From Haloechinothrix alba (lineage in GTDB: Bacteria > Actinomycetota > Actinomycetes > Mycobacteriales > Pseudonocardiaceae): a DNA stretch of 64,000 nt. Numbering within the stretch: the first letter of the stretch is position 1; each line of letters opens with the position of its first letter. Shown piece after piece: positions 56,841 to 64,000 of the stretch. The stretch spans positions 80,396 to 144,395 of the forward strand of contig NZ_FZNW01000015.1 in assembly GCF_900188115.1 (NCBI RefSeq), given 5' to 3'. The position numbers were made by a program, and so were the translations under genes. A model generated the notes under the pieces. It searched no databases. It was not told the origin of the DNA and saw only the letters and a program-made list of their open reading frames with translations.

Positions 56841-57278
56841 CCGGGGTGCACCGACTTCGAACTCGGGCTTGTCGTTCAGCACGCGGATCTCCACGCTGCG
56901 TTCCCCACCTGCGGCCTCCACGGCGCAGGCGAAGGTATGGCCGGGGTCGATCGGTTGGTTCGCGGGGCACTGAACGTCCGACACGTCGTGTTTCCCATAG
57001 CTGTCGGTGATTATGGCGACCACGCCACGTTCCAGTGACTTGTGCTGAGTACGTCGCCCTGGAACGCGCCAAGCAGCCATGCTCCGAACGCGCTGCGAGC
57101 AAGTACGGCGGTAGTAGACCCACCGACGAGCGCCGGTTTCTTCTTGCTGGACCGTGATGTATTTGTGGCTTGCCCGAAGGCGCCGAACCCGCCGTACGTG
57201 TCGTACTGGAAGGTGTTACCTCCGGGGCCCTGGTGGGTGTGTCCACTGAGGTTTTGATTCGTTCGGAGGGAAACTCAT
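56838..57278 (-). pseudogene. Frameshifted DUF4333 membrane protein gene
   Basis: The C-terminal DUF4333 domain (about 56838-57030: GVVAIITDSYGKHDVSDVQC, then CPANQPIDPGHTFACAVE) is intact in one frame. Upstream, another frame carries a Gly/Gln-rich segment, KKKPALVGG and a hydrophobic stretch that would be its transmembrane part, and a third holds the likely ATG (57278). Joining the three needs at least two frameshifts. Intact relatives are single-pass membrane proteins of unknown role. Confidence 0.65.
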
Positions 57279-57308
57279 CGAGTACTCACCGGGTCGCCAC
57301 TGGGCGGG

Positions 57309-58237
57309 TCAGTTGGCAGTGATCTCGCCCATCCTGTCGAGGAATTCGCCTGCTTCCTCTTCTGTTTCGAGTTCTGTCACATCTTCGTCATTCGGAAGTT
57401 CCGGAAAATCACTCCCGGTCGGCTCGTCCAACGTCCGGTAGCTCATGAGTAGTTCGAGCTCGTGCTCCTCCAGGGCTGTTTCTCCGGCTTTCCTTCCTGG
57501 GTCCAGGATGACTCGTGCCGTAATCGAGTGGTCCGCGAAAGGCCCTCCGCTCTGTTCCGCTGCATCGTCGGGCAATACGATGACTCTGCTATCAAAGAAG
57601 GTGTCCCACGTTAGCTCGGCGGTAATCTCGACCGATCCGTCGTCGAGGCTGCGAGCATTCATGAGGGCGCGTCTGGCCTGTTCGACACTCTGTGCGATCG
57701 CGCCCGTCACCTTGCACGCGTCCCGTGCGCCGTGCCATACGCACTCCGATACGAGGTCGAACTCGTATCGGTCGGGCATGGATTCCCACGGACTATCCGC
57801 GAGGTCGCTGTAGACGCCGCCGAGTTGGATGAACTCTTTGTCAACGTCGGCAGGAAAGTAGCAGACGCAGCTGATCAGCGGGATTCCTGCTGCTGCGCTG
57901 CGTAGATACACGTGCCGGACGAGTGCCCGTCCGGGCGGTTTCGGTCTCGGAGCCCAGCCGTCGCTCATCAAGCCTGATGCAACGCTGTATCAGGGTCTTC
58001 CTGTCCTCGTAGGCGAGGATGTCGTCGGTACGCCCCTCCATGGTGTCCTCGAACTTCCTGCCGACGTAGTTTGGACACGGCTTCACCGTCGGCGACGATG
58101 TCGCCGTCCCGTTCGGCACCGCATCTCGCGACGAATAAGACCAGGGCAGATGCGATGGCTACGCTACGTAGTCGAGTGCGTCGTGACCGTGACAACGACG
58201 TCACACGTCCCCCGATGCGGTGCTCGTGCATGCTCAC
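57309..58237 (-). pseudogene. Putative lipoprotein gene broken by two frameshifts
   Basis: A signal peptide-like N-terminus (RSVAIASALVLFVARCGAE) lies in one frame from 58237 or 58231; its lipobox VARC has Arg before Cys, which is atypical. The sequence continues in a second frame (NGTATSSPTVKPCPNYVGRK) and then a third from 57971 (SDGWAPRPKPPGRALVRHVY) to the stop at 57309. The second shift falls near 57970. The third frame alone gives 220 residues and could be translated from a TTG or ATG there. I do not recognise the family. Confidence 0.6.
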
Positions 58238-58312
58238 GTGGCTGAGAGTCTGTCCGGTAGGGTTGCGCGACAGCAGGGGAAGTACCCCGGTTCATGCGGC
58301 CTGAACGCCTAC

Positions 58313-58328
58313 AGGTACATTGGTACCT
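58313..58328. promoter_or_regulatory. Inverted repeat upstream of rplM
   Basis: AGGTAC and GTACCT are separated by four bases, about 75 bases before the rplM start. It could be an operator, or part of a leader hairpin. I do not recognise it as a known L13 leader. Confidence 0.35.
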
Positions 58329-58403
58329 CGTTGTGCGATGTGGCGCGTCCGCGCTCGGCCCGCACAGACATCCGGAAGCAATGTAGGACACAGAGGTAGC
58401 ACC

Positions 58404-58847
58404 GTGCCCACGTATAGCCCTAAGCCCGGCGACATCACTCGCGCCTGGCACGTGATCGATGCTCAGGACGTCGTCCTCGGCCGCTTGGCGACCGAAGTGG
58501 CGGCACTGTTGCGCGGCAAGCACAAGGCGACATTCGCTCCGCACGTGGACACTGGTGACTTCGTCATCATCGTCAACGCCGACAAGGTCGTGTTGACCGG
58601 TAGGAAGCGTGAGCAGAAGTTCGCCTACCGCCACAGTGGCTACCCCGGTGGCCTGCGTAAACGCAGCTTTGGCGAGATGCTGGACACCAAGCCGGAGCGG
58701 CTGGTGGAGAAGGTCGTCAAAGGGATGCTGCCGAAGAACAAGCTCGGCCGTGCCCAGGCGAAGAAGCTCAAGGTCTACGCCGGCCCCGAGCACCCGCACG
58801 AGGCGCAGAAGCCGCAGCCACACGAGATCACCAAGGTCGCCCAATGA
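58404..58847 (+). CDS. rplM: 50S ribosomal protein L13
   Basis: 147 residues from a GTG at 58404 ([20 protein letters not shown]); the longer open frame has no family sequence. The motif [18 protein letters not shown] and the end [15 protein letters not shown] are typical. L13 is an early 50S assembly protein. rpsI overlaps its stop (ATGA). The rplM-rpsI-glmM order beside ESX-4 is as in M. tuberculosis. Confidence 0.97.
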   Translation: MPTYSPKPGDITRAWHVIDAQDVVLGRLATEVAALLRGKHKATFAPHVDTGDFVIIVNADKVVLTGRKREQKFAYRHSGYPGGLRKRSFGEMLDTKPERLVEKVVKGMLPKNKLGRAQAKKLKVYAGPEHPHEAQKPQPHEITKVAQ

Positions 58848-59329
58848 GTGAGGAAGAACTTGTGACCAGCACTGAGACCGAGCCCGACCAGGGTGTGACG
58901 ACCAGCGAGACGCCGGCGGCGTCGAAGCCCTCGCGAGCGGCCGGCGGCAGTGCGCACGCCGTGGGGCGCCGCAAGGAAGCCGTCGTCCGCGTACGCCTCG
59001 TGCCGGGCTCCGGCGAGTTCAAGCTCAACGGCAAGCCGCTGGAGGAGTACTTCCCGAACAAGGTGCATCAGCAGCTCATCCGCGAGCCGCTGGGAACGGT
59101 GGACAAGCCGGATTCGTTCGACGTGTTCGGTAACCTCACCGGGGGTGGTACGACCGGCCAGGCAGGCGCGCTGCGACTGGCGATTGCCCGGGCACTGGCG
59201 GAGATCGACGGCGATGATCGGCCTGCGCTGAAGAAGGCGGGCTTCCTCACCCGCGACTCCCGGGCCAAGGAACGCAAGAAGTACGGCCTGAAGAAGGCCC
59301 GTAAGGCCACGCAGTACAGCAAGCGCTGA
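58844..59329 (+). CDS. rpsI: 30S ribosomal protein S9
   Basis: 161 residues; the S9 fold begins near residue 38 ([20 protein letters not shown]) after an acidic Thr/Glu-rich extension common in actinobacteria. The tail [12 protein letters not shown] reaches the P-site tRNA, with the terminal Arg intact. Coupled to rplM; a terminator follows 20 bases after its stop. Confidence 0.97.
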   Translation: MSEEELVTSTETEPDQGVTTSETPAASKPSRAAGGSAHAVGRRKEAVVRVRLVPGSGEFKLNGKPLEEYFPNKVHQQLIREPLGTVDKPDSFDVFGNLTGGGTTGQAGALRLAIARALAEIDGDDRPALKKAGFLTRDSRAKERKKYGLKKARKATQYSKR

Positions 59330-59348
59330 CCTGCGCGAAAGCACTTCC

Positions 59349-59385
59349 CGAAGGCGCTCACCCGTTATCCGGGTGGGCGCCTTCG
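59349..59385 (+). terminator. Terminator after rpsI
   Basis: A 16-bp stem with one G-T pair (59349-59364 with 59370-59385) and TTATC loop. It is followed by two copies of the dispersed repeat before glmM. Confidence 0.88.
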
Positions 59386-59407
59386 TGCGTGTGCGGCTAC
59401 CAGGACC

Positions 59408-59427
59408 ACGTTTAGCCCGCGAAACGT
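59408..59427. repeat. Dispersed 20-bp quasi-palindrome, copy 7
   Basis: ACGTTTAGCCCGCGAAACGT, flanked by C/G that extend the stem. First of two copies in the rpsI-glmM gap, in the same orientation as copy 8. Confidence 0.9.
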
Positions 59428-59454
59428 GCACGCCGAGGCGCTCGGGTCGGCGTC

Positions 59455-59474
59455 GCGGTTAGCCCGCGAAACGT
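59455..59474. repeat. Dispersed 20-bp quasi-palindrome, copy 8
   Basis: GCGGTTAGCCCGCGAAACGT, 47 bases after copy 7 and sharing the 17 bases TTAGCCCGCGAAACGTG and the following CAC with it. The pair is the only tandem arrangement in the window. Confidence 0.85.
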
Positions 59475-59552
59475 GCACGGAGCCCCGGCGAGACGTGCCG
59501 GTGGTCACCCGATACGTTGTTCGGCATCGGAGCTCGGAGGAGGTCGGTGAAG

Positions 59553-60887
59553 ATGGCACGGCTGTTCGGCACGGACGGAGTGCGCGGTCTCGCGAACGGC
59601 GAGCTCACACCGGAGCTGGCGATGGCGGTTGCGGCCAGCGCCGCCCGGGTGCTCGCCGCGCACGACCGGTCGCACAGGCCGGTCGCTGTAGTCGGTAGGG
59701 ACCCCCGCGCCAGCGGCGAGATGCTGGACGCTGCGGTGGTGGCCGGGCTCACTTCGGCGGGTGCGGACGTACGCAGGGTCGGTGTGCTTCCTACCCCGGC
59801 AGTCGCGCATCTGGTCGCCGATATCGGCGCGGACCTGGGAGTCATGATCTCGGCGTCCCACAACCCGATGCCCGACAACGGGATCAAGCTCTTCGCGGAC
59901 GGTGGTCACAAGCTTCCCGACGGGATCGAAGACGAGATCGAAGAAGGTCTCCACGCCAACGGCACCCGTCCCACCGGTGCCGAGGTCGGTCGAGTCGCAG
60001 AGCTCGACGACGCGCTCGATCGATATGTCGATCACCTCCTCGTGGCAGCTCCGCAGCGACTCGACGGGTTGCGTGTCGTGGTCGACTGCGCCAACGGCGC
60101 GGCCACTTTCGCCGCTCCGGAGGCCTACCGCCGGGCCGGCGCCGACGTGGTCGCGATCAATGCTGAGCCGGACGGGGTGAACATCAACGACGCGTGCGGA
60201 TCCACCCATCTCGACTCGTTGCAGGCAGCAGTCGTCGAGCACGGTGCGGACCTCGGGGTCGCTCATGACGGGGACGCCGATCGGTGCCTGGCGGTGAACT
60301 CCGCGGGTGAGGTGGTCGACGGCGACGAGATCCTGGCGGTGCTCGCGCTTGCGATGGCGAAGTCCGGTGAGCTGGTCGACCAGACGGTGGTCGCCACCGT
60401 GATGAGCAATCTCGGTCTCCACCTGGCGATGCGGGAACACGGCTTGCAGCTGCGCACCACGGCCGTCGGCGACCGCTATGTGCTCGACGAACTGAGGGCA
60501 GGCGGATACTCACTCGGCGGAGAGCAGTCCGGCCATCTCGTTCTCCCGGCTCATGCGACGACGGGCGACGGACTGCTGACGGCACTGCGTTTGATGGGGG
60601 CGGTGACGGCGTCCGGTAAGCCGCTCGCCGAGCTGGCCGGGGTGATGCGCAGGCTGCCCCAGGTGCTGGTCAATGTCCGGGTAGCGGACAAGGACGCTGT
60701 GGTGGAGTCACGTCTGGTTCGCAGCGCGGTCGACGATGTCGAAGGTGAGCTCGGCGAGCAGGGACGAGTCCTGCTACGCCCGTCCGGTACCGAGCAGCTG
60801 GTCCGGGTGATGGTGGAGGCTCCCGACCAGGACACCGCCCAGGTGGCAGCGGACCGGTTGGCGGGCGTGGTGTCCTCCGCCTCGTAA
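59553..60887 (+). CDS. glmM: Phosphoglucosamine mutase
   Basis: 444 residues from the ATG at 59553 ([20 protein letters not shown]), with GGAGGAGG nine bases upstream; a GTG two codons earlier is too close to that site. The phosphoserine loop SASHNP (Ser102), the magnesium motif DGDADR, the sugar-binding GEQSGH and the phosphate-binding RPSGTE are intact. It makes glucosamine-1-phosphate for peptidoglycan precursors. Synteny with rplM-rpsI is conserved. Confidence 0.97.
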   Translation: MARLFGTDGVRGLANGELTPELAMAVAASAARVLAAHDRSHRPVAVVGRDPRASGEMLDAAVVAGLTSAGADVRRVGVLPTPAVAHLVADIGADLGVMISASHNPMPDNGIKLFADGGHKLPDGIEDEIEEGLHANGTRPTGAEVGRVAELDDALDRYVDHLLVAAPQRLDGLRVVVDCANGAATFAAPEAYRRAGADVVAINAEPDGVNINDACGSTHLDSLQAAVVEHGADLGVAHDGDADRCLAVNSAGEVVDGDEILAVLALAMAKSGELVDQTVVATVMSNLGLHLAMREHGLQLRTTAVGDRYVLDELRAGGYSLGGEQSGHLVLPAHATTGDGLLTALRLMGAVTASGKPLAELAGVMRRLPQVLVNVRVADKDAVVESRLVRSAVDDVEGELGEQGRVLLRPSGTEQLVRVMVEAPDQDTAQVAADRLAGVVSSAS

Positions 60888-61084
60888 GCATCGCACCGTA
60901 ATCGGGCCAGTCCCCCGTCATCGCAGGTGTGCGCGTTCCGGTACGGCAGACATGACTTGTGCGAACGGCTGCGACGCGTGGGCGTTCCGGGTAACTTGTG
61001 GGGCCGGATCGTGGCACCGATCGGGGCTGCCGTGCGTCCAAGCCGTCGACGTACGAGATGGATACCGGGGGTAGGTGGTAACAG

Positions 61085-61414
61085 GTGGACGGTAGCGACC
61101 GCCAGGGCATCGATACCGAGGGCGTACGCGACGTCGGGAAGGACGTTGGCAAGCTCGCGGTGGCTGTCAAGGAAGCAGCGCGGCATGCGACTCCCGAGGA
61201 CATATCGGCAGGGGACTTCGGGAGTTTCCGCAAAGCAGAGTCGGTCTCCCATTCGCTTCTGGAGAAGGTCAACGAGCTGGCGGAGGGCATGGGTGCGCTC
61301 GCCGAGTTCACCGAGCGGCTGGACCGTGCATTGCACGAGATCGCCGAGGAGGGCGAACAGGCCGAGTTCGCGGCTCGGGACGCACTCGTCAAGCAGCAGG
61401 AGGGGTTGTCGTAA
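61085..61414 (+). CDS. Small helical protein coupled to a WXG substrate gene
   Basis: 109 residues, almost entirely helical and acidic, with heptad-like Leu/Ala spacing (SHSLLEKVNELAEGMGALAE). No WXG turn, Tyr-based signal or transmembrane segment. The GTG start follows GGTGGTAACAG, and the stop overlaps the start of the 680-residue gene (TAATG). It resembles small EspC-like or chaperone-like partners of ESX substrates, but the family is not recognisable. The 197-base gap after glmM holds no clear terminator. Confidence 0.65.
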   Translation: MDGSDRQGIDTEGVRDVGKDVGKLAVAVKEAARHATPEDISAGDFGSFRKAESVSHSLLEKVNELAEGMGALAEFTERLDRALHEIAEEGEQAEFAARDALVKQQEGLS

Positions 61415-63456
61415 TGGGGTCGGTCGCGTCTATCGCGGACAGTATCGAGCAGATCGCGCTTTCTCGGCACAATGTTGACTCCGACGATGTGAGTGACAAT
61501 CTCGTCGAGCAGGTCGCGGAGCTGTCGGACCTGCTTCTCGCCGGGAATCTGGGTGAGGTGTACGCGGCGTGGAGAAACTGCTCGTGGGCCGATGGTTTCG
61601 ACGCCGGCGTGGGCCTGTGGGAAGAGTACGACGAGTACGCTCTCTTCCCCGAATTGTATAATCTCCACTGGGGAAAGATCGCTTACCTGAGGAACATCCT
61701 GAAGGATATGGGAGAGATCGGGAGCGAGCTGGGGGATGCATTCAACGCGGCTCGTGCAGGCTTGGATACCGACGGAGGCTGGCAAGGAGTCGGCGCGGAC
61801 GCTGCTTACGAGCGGATCGATCGAGTCGTCAGGGATGCCGGCGAGTATCAGGATGTGAACTCCGCGCTGGCAGGGGCATTGGATGGTTACCTCGAGGTGA
61901 TGCGGGAAGCGATCGGCGATTTGGTGAACCAGCGCCCCACGGAGATGCTGGACAAGTACCGGCGCGACAGCGACGGCTACTGGGATCTCAAGAACACGTA
62001 TCAGGAAGTTATCGAGGAGTCACAGAAGGACTCTGATTACAAATATTTACCTGATCCATTAGCGTGGTTAGCAGGCGGTGAGACGCGTCGCGAAGAGTAT
62101 GAGGAAGAAATCGCAAATCTCAATATATTCGCGCGGCACTACGTCAACGCAGTGCAGTACCTGCGGGAGATGCTTCCGGCGACGGTCGACGCGCTCGATG
62201 CGAGCGCCGGTGAGCTGCAAGAGGCGTTGAGCGAGTTCCGCCACGACGACGTCCCGTTCGCGCGGCTGACGCAACCGGAGCCGACGGCTTCTGGGAACGG
62301 CCGATCCGTTGCGAGCGGACCCGGCGCGGGACCGGGTAGCGGCGCAAGAGGTCCGGCCCCATCGGCTGGGGGCGGCGGAGGTGCCGGGATTGCGTCGCCA
62401 CCCGGTGGGGCAGGCAACCCGGATTCTCCCCAGATGGATCGGCCCGGCGTCACCCCACAAGGACATACGAGCCCGAGCGCTGCCGTACCGGACGGTGTCG
62501 AGACGGACACCGGACCAGGTGTCGGTCAAGGCGGGATCGGCGGCAGCCTCCCGAGCGAGGAATGGGGCGGTGACGACGCGCTGACAGTCACGAAGGGCAG
62601 TCACGAGCTGTCCATGACCGAGGTCGGTGAGAGCGGTCGGATGAGCATCTCCGTCGACGACGGTCGCGGGGAGCCGCGCGAGCATTTCCTGGACTTCGCG
62701 AACGGAGATATCGCGACCGCCGGCCCCGGCGCGCCGGGAGTTGACGGTGATCTGATCGACGGGGATCACGACGCCCTTACACCAGGTGAGGACGGTGTTA
62801 TCGAGTTCGAATCGGGTGAGCTGACGGTGACGGCGGAACGACCGGATGGTGCGGGCGGCCCGGTCGAGGTCACCGTGGACGACGGTTCCGGCGAGCCCAC
62901 GACGTATACGCTCGAATCCTCGGGGGACGGGTCAGGAGACCTCCCGGGGCAGGCGTGGCCGAACGAGCCTGTCGCGGGTACCGACGAGCCGATCGGCGCG
63001 GGGATCGCCGGATTGGACGAGCCCGGCGGCGGGGTCGGTGCAGGTGTAGCGGGCGGCGCCGGTGGTGGTGCGCTCGGCGGCGATCTGGGCGGTATCGCTG
63101 GCGGAGCGAGTAGCGGCGCGGGGATCGCGAGTACCGCCGAGCTGGGTTCCGGAAGCCAGGCTGGGGCGGCAATGCCACCGGAGACGGGCACCCCTGGCAG
63201 CGGTTCACCCGCGGCAGGAGAACCCGGCGGCGGGTCCGGGCAGGGCCAACAGTCCGGTCATGGGCGCATGATGGGCGGCGGCATGATGGGCGGCATGGGT
63301 GGTGCCGGTGGGGGCGGCGGTGGCGATCAGCAGCATGAGCGCCAGTACCAGATCGGCGGCATCGAGGGCCTCTTCGAGGACCTCGAGCTCGATAGCGGAG
63401 CGGCGCGAATCAGCGGAATCATCGGTGATGATGCCGATCTCGACAGTGAGAACTGA
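61414..63456 (+). CDS. Large WXG-type protein with Gly-rich tail, candidate type VII secretion substrate
   Basis: 680 residues. Residues 1-285 are helical, with a WXG turn in DTDGGWQGVGADAAYERID (about 122-140). Then come Pro/Ser/Gly-rich linkers and two imperfect beta-rich repeats (about 387-433 and 460-506), each containing VDDG(R/S)GEP, a Gly/Ala-rich stretch, and an MMGGGMMGGMGG segment before a final acidic helix. There is no signal peptide. The plan matches actinobacterial PPE/EspB-like secreted proteins. No toxin motif was found. A short relatively AT-rich patch lies near 62030-62130. Confidence 0.72.
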   Translation: MGSVASIADSIEQIALSRHNVDSDDVSDNLVEQVAELSDLLLAGNLGEVYAAWRNCSWADGFDAGVGLWEEYDEYALFPELYNLHWGKIAYLRNILKDMGEIGSELGDAFNAARAGLDTDGGWQGVGADAAYERIDRVVRDAGEYQDVNSALAGALDGYLEVMREAIGDLVNQRPTEMLDKYRRDSDGYWDLKNTYQEVIEESQKDSDYKYLPDPLAWLAGGETRREEYEEEIANLNIFARHYVNAVQYLREMLPATVDALDASAGELQEALSEFRHDDVPFARLTQPEPTASGNGRSVASGPGAGPGSGARGPAPSAGGGGGAGIASPPGGAGNPDSPQMDRPGVTPQGHTSPSAAVPDGVETDTGPGVGQGGIGGSLPSEEWGGDDALTVTKGSHELSMTEVGESGRMSISVDDGRGEPREHFLDFANGDIATAGPGAPGVDGDLIDGDHDALTPGEDGVIEFESGELTVTAERPDGAGGPVEVTVDDGSGEPTTYTLESSGDGSGDLPGQAWPNEPVAGTDEPIGAGIAGLDEPGGGVGAGVAGGAGGGALGGDLGGIAGGASSGAGIASTAELGSGSQAGAAMPPETGTPGSGSPAAGEPGGGSGQGQQSGHGRMMGGGMMGGMGGAGGGGGGDQQHERQYQIGGIEGLFEDLELDSGAARISGIIGDDADLDSEN

Positions 63457-63471
63457 CGGGAGAACTGACGG
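63448..63471. repeat. Tandem 12-bp duplication at a gene junction
   Basis: GAGAACTGACGG occurs twice in a row. The first copy contains the last codons and TGA of the 680-residue gene; the second supplies the purine-rich site before the next start. Confidence 0.9.
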
Positions 63472-63825
63472 TTGGCGTCAGCGCACGCTGTAGTGGGGAG
63501 TGGACGCACGTTGATCGACGACAGCAATCCGGACTACCGGCGCGCGCGTATGCGGTTCGACCCGGTGATGGCGCATTTCCGTGCCCGCGCCGAGCGCGTC
63601 AAGGAAGAGACGGACGCCCGTTCCGAGGAGATCGCCGAGTACGAACGTGCGGTCGAGGAAAGGCGCCGAGCTCGCGAGGAAGGTCAGGACCGGCTCAACG
63701 TCGAGCTCCGGGAGTCAGATGCGCAGACGCGCACGTTTCCCCGTCCTGCACGCGGGCGTCACGCCAAGCCCGAGGAGGACCAGTTCGACGAGGACGACTT
63801 CTCGAACAACAACTTCCTGCGCTAG
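63472..63825 (+). CDS. Short helical, charged protein of the WXG gene set
   Basis: 117 residues from a TTG at 63472, with GGGAG nine bases upstream in the duplicated 12-mer; GTG 63493 and TTG 63511 are alternatives, the last giving MIDDSNPDYRRARM. A long charged helix (ARAERVKEETDARSEEIAEY) is followed by a basic/acidic disordered tail. Not a recognised family. Its tight spacing after the WXG gene suggests a chaperone or scaffold role. Confidence 0.62.
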   Translation: MASAHAVVGSGRTLIDDSNPDYRRARMRFDPVMAHFRARAERVKEETDARSEEIAEYERAVEERRRAREEGQDRLNVELRESDAQTRTFPRPARGRHAKPEEDQFDEDDFSNNNFLR

Positions 63826-63921
63826 AGCCGGGGGCGGTCAGCGTGCTCAGCGTGCCGCTGCGGTGCGCTCGAAGTCGATCTCGGCGTGCTTGACGTCCTC
63901 GTCGACCCGAGTTTTGCCAGA

Positions 63922-64000
63922 TTAGTGCGTAGGCTGGCTGGCCGTGTTGATGGCGTCGAGCGCGTGTTGGAGGTCGTCGGGTAGCGGGTCGGCGGCTGTG
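63922..64000 (-). CDS. Tail of an unidentified minus-strand gene (5' part outside window)
   Basis: The last 25 codons (ADPLPDDLQHALDAINTASQ and three more residues) of a minus-strand frame end in TAA at 63922-63924. The piece is too short to identify. The same frame stays open beyond that stop for another 24 codons to 63847 (GKTRVDEDVKHAEIDFERTA), which also reads like protein sequence. Confidence 0.3.
   Translation of the reverse strand, partial: TAADPLPDDLQHALDAINTASQPTH

Noticed and set aside
59339..59480. Possible riboswitch (glmS-type) before glmM
   Set aside because: The folded elements here are the rpsI terminator and two repeat copies; no conserved glmS ribozyme core was seen, and glmM is not its usual target.

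Overview
This window is high-GC actinobacterial chromosome. Many genes start with GTG or TTG, ATGA/GTGA stop-start overlaps are common, and the gene content (MCE locus next to rpoBC, an SsgA-like protein, an ESX-4 type VII secretion locus beside rplM-rpsI-glmM) points to a mycelial member of the Pseudonocardiaceae (Saccharomonospora, Prauserella or Amycolatopsis-like). The family assignment is inference from gene order and protein character; no 16S gene is present.

Layout. 1-5.4 kb: the 3' end of an MCE (lipid import) operon: MceD-type fragment, MceE lipoprotein, MceF and two Mce-associated membrane proteins. 5.4-13.4 kb: rpoB-rpoC with a good promoter and a strong terminator. 13.4-17.0 kb, minus strand: an SsgA-like cell-division protein, then a four-gene unit (YbaB/EspL-like, EspC-like, a WXG-type helical protein, a membrane protein) that resembles the secreted-substrate module of ESX-1. 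17.1-21.8 kb: the str operon rpsL-rpsG-fusA-tuf. 22.1-39.4 kb: the S10, spc and alpha clusters from rpsJ to rplQ, including secY-adk-map, infA-rpmJ and rpoA. An unrecognised 61-codon frame sits between rpsM and rpsK. 39.4-41.2 kb: truA and a convergent DUF559 nuclease-like gene. 41.4-56.4 kb: an ESX-4 type secretion system (eccE, eccB, mycP, eccD, eccC, an Hsp70-like/Rv3446c-like membrane protein, esxU, esxT). 56.4-58.2 kb: decayed remnants of three exported or membrane protein genes. 58.4-60.9 kb: rplM-rpsI and glmM. 61.1-63.8 kb: a second set of candidate secretion substrates, including a 680-residue WXG protein. The edge holds the tail of a minus-strand frame.

How it works together. Most of the window is the transcription and translation core. 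The accessory interest lies in the ESX-4 machine: EccB/C/D/E would form the membrane complex, MycP the protease, EsxU/EsxT the WXG100 substrate pair. Two helical substrate-like gene sets lie on either side of the ribosomal block, one upstream of rpsL and one downstream of glmM.

The most unusual signal is a dispersed 20-bp quasi-palindrome, ACG(T/G)TT(A/C)GC-NN-GC(T/G)AA(A/C)CGT. It occurs eight times between 32.1 and 59.5 kb and I found none in the first 32 kb. Some copies are intergenic, two with much longer arms at terminator positions; one supplies the last codons and stop of map; two lie in frame inside truA and the Hsp70-like gene. This recalls palindromic elements that insert into genes in other bacteria, but I do not recognise this family from the literature. 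No tRNA, rRNA, insertion sequence, CRISPR array or origin was seen.
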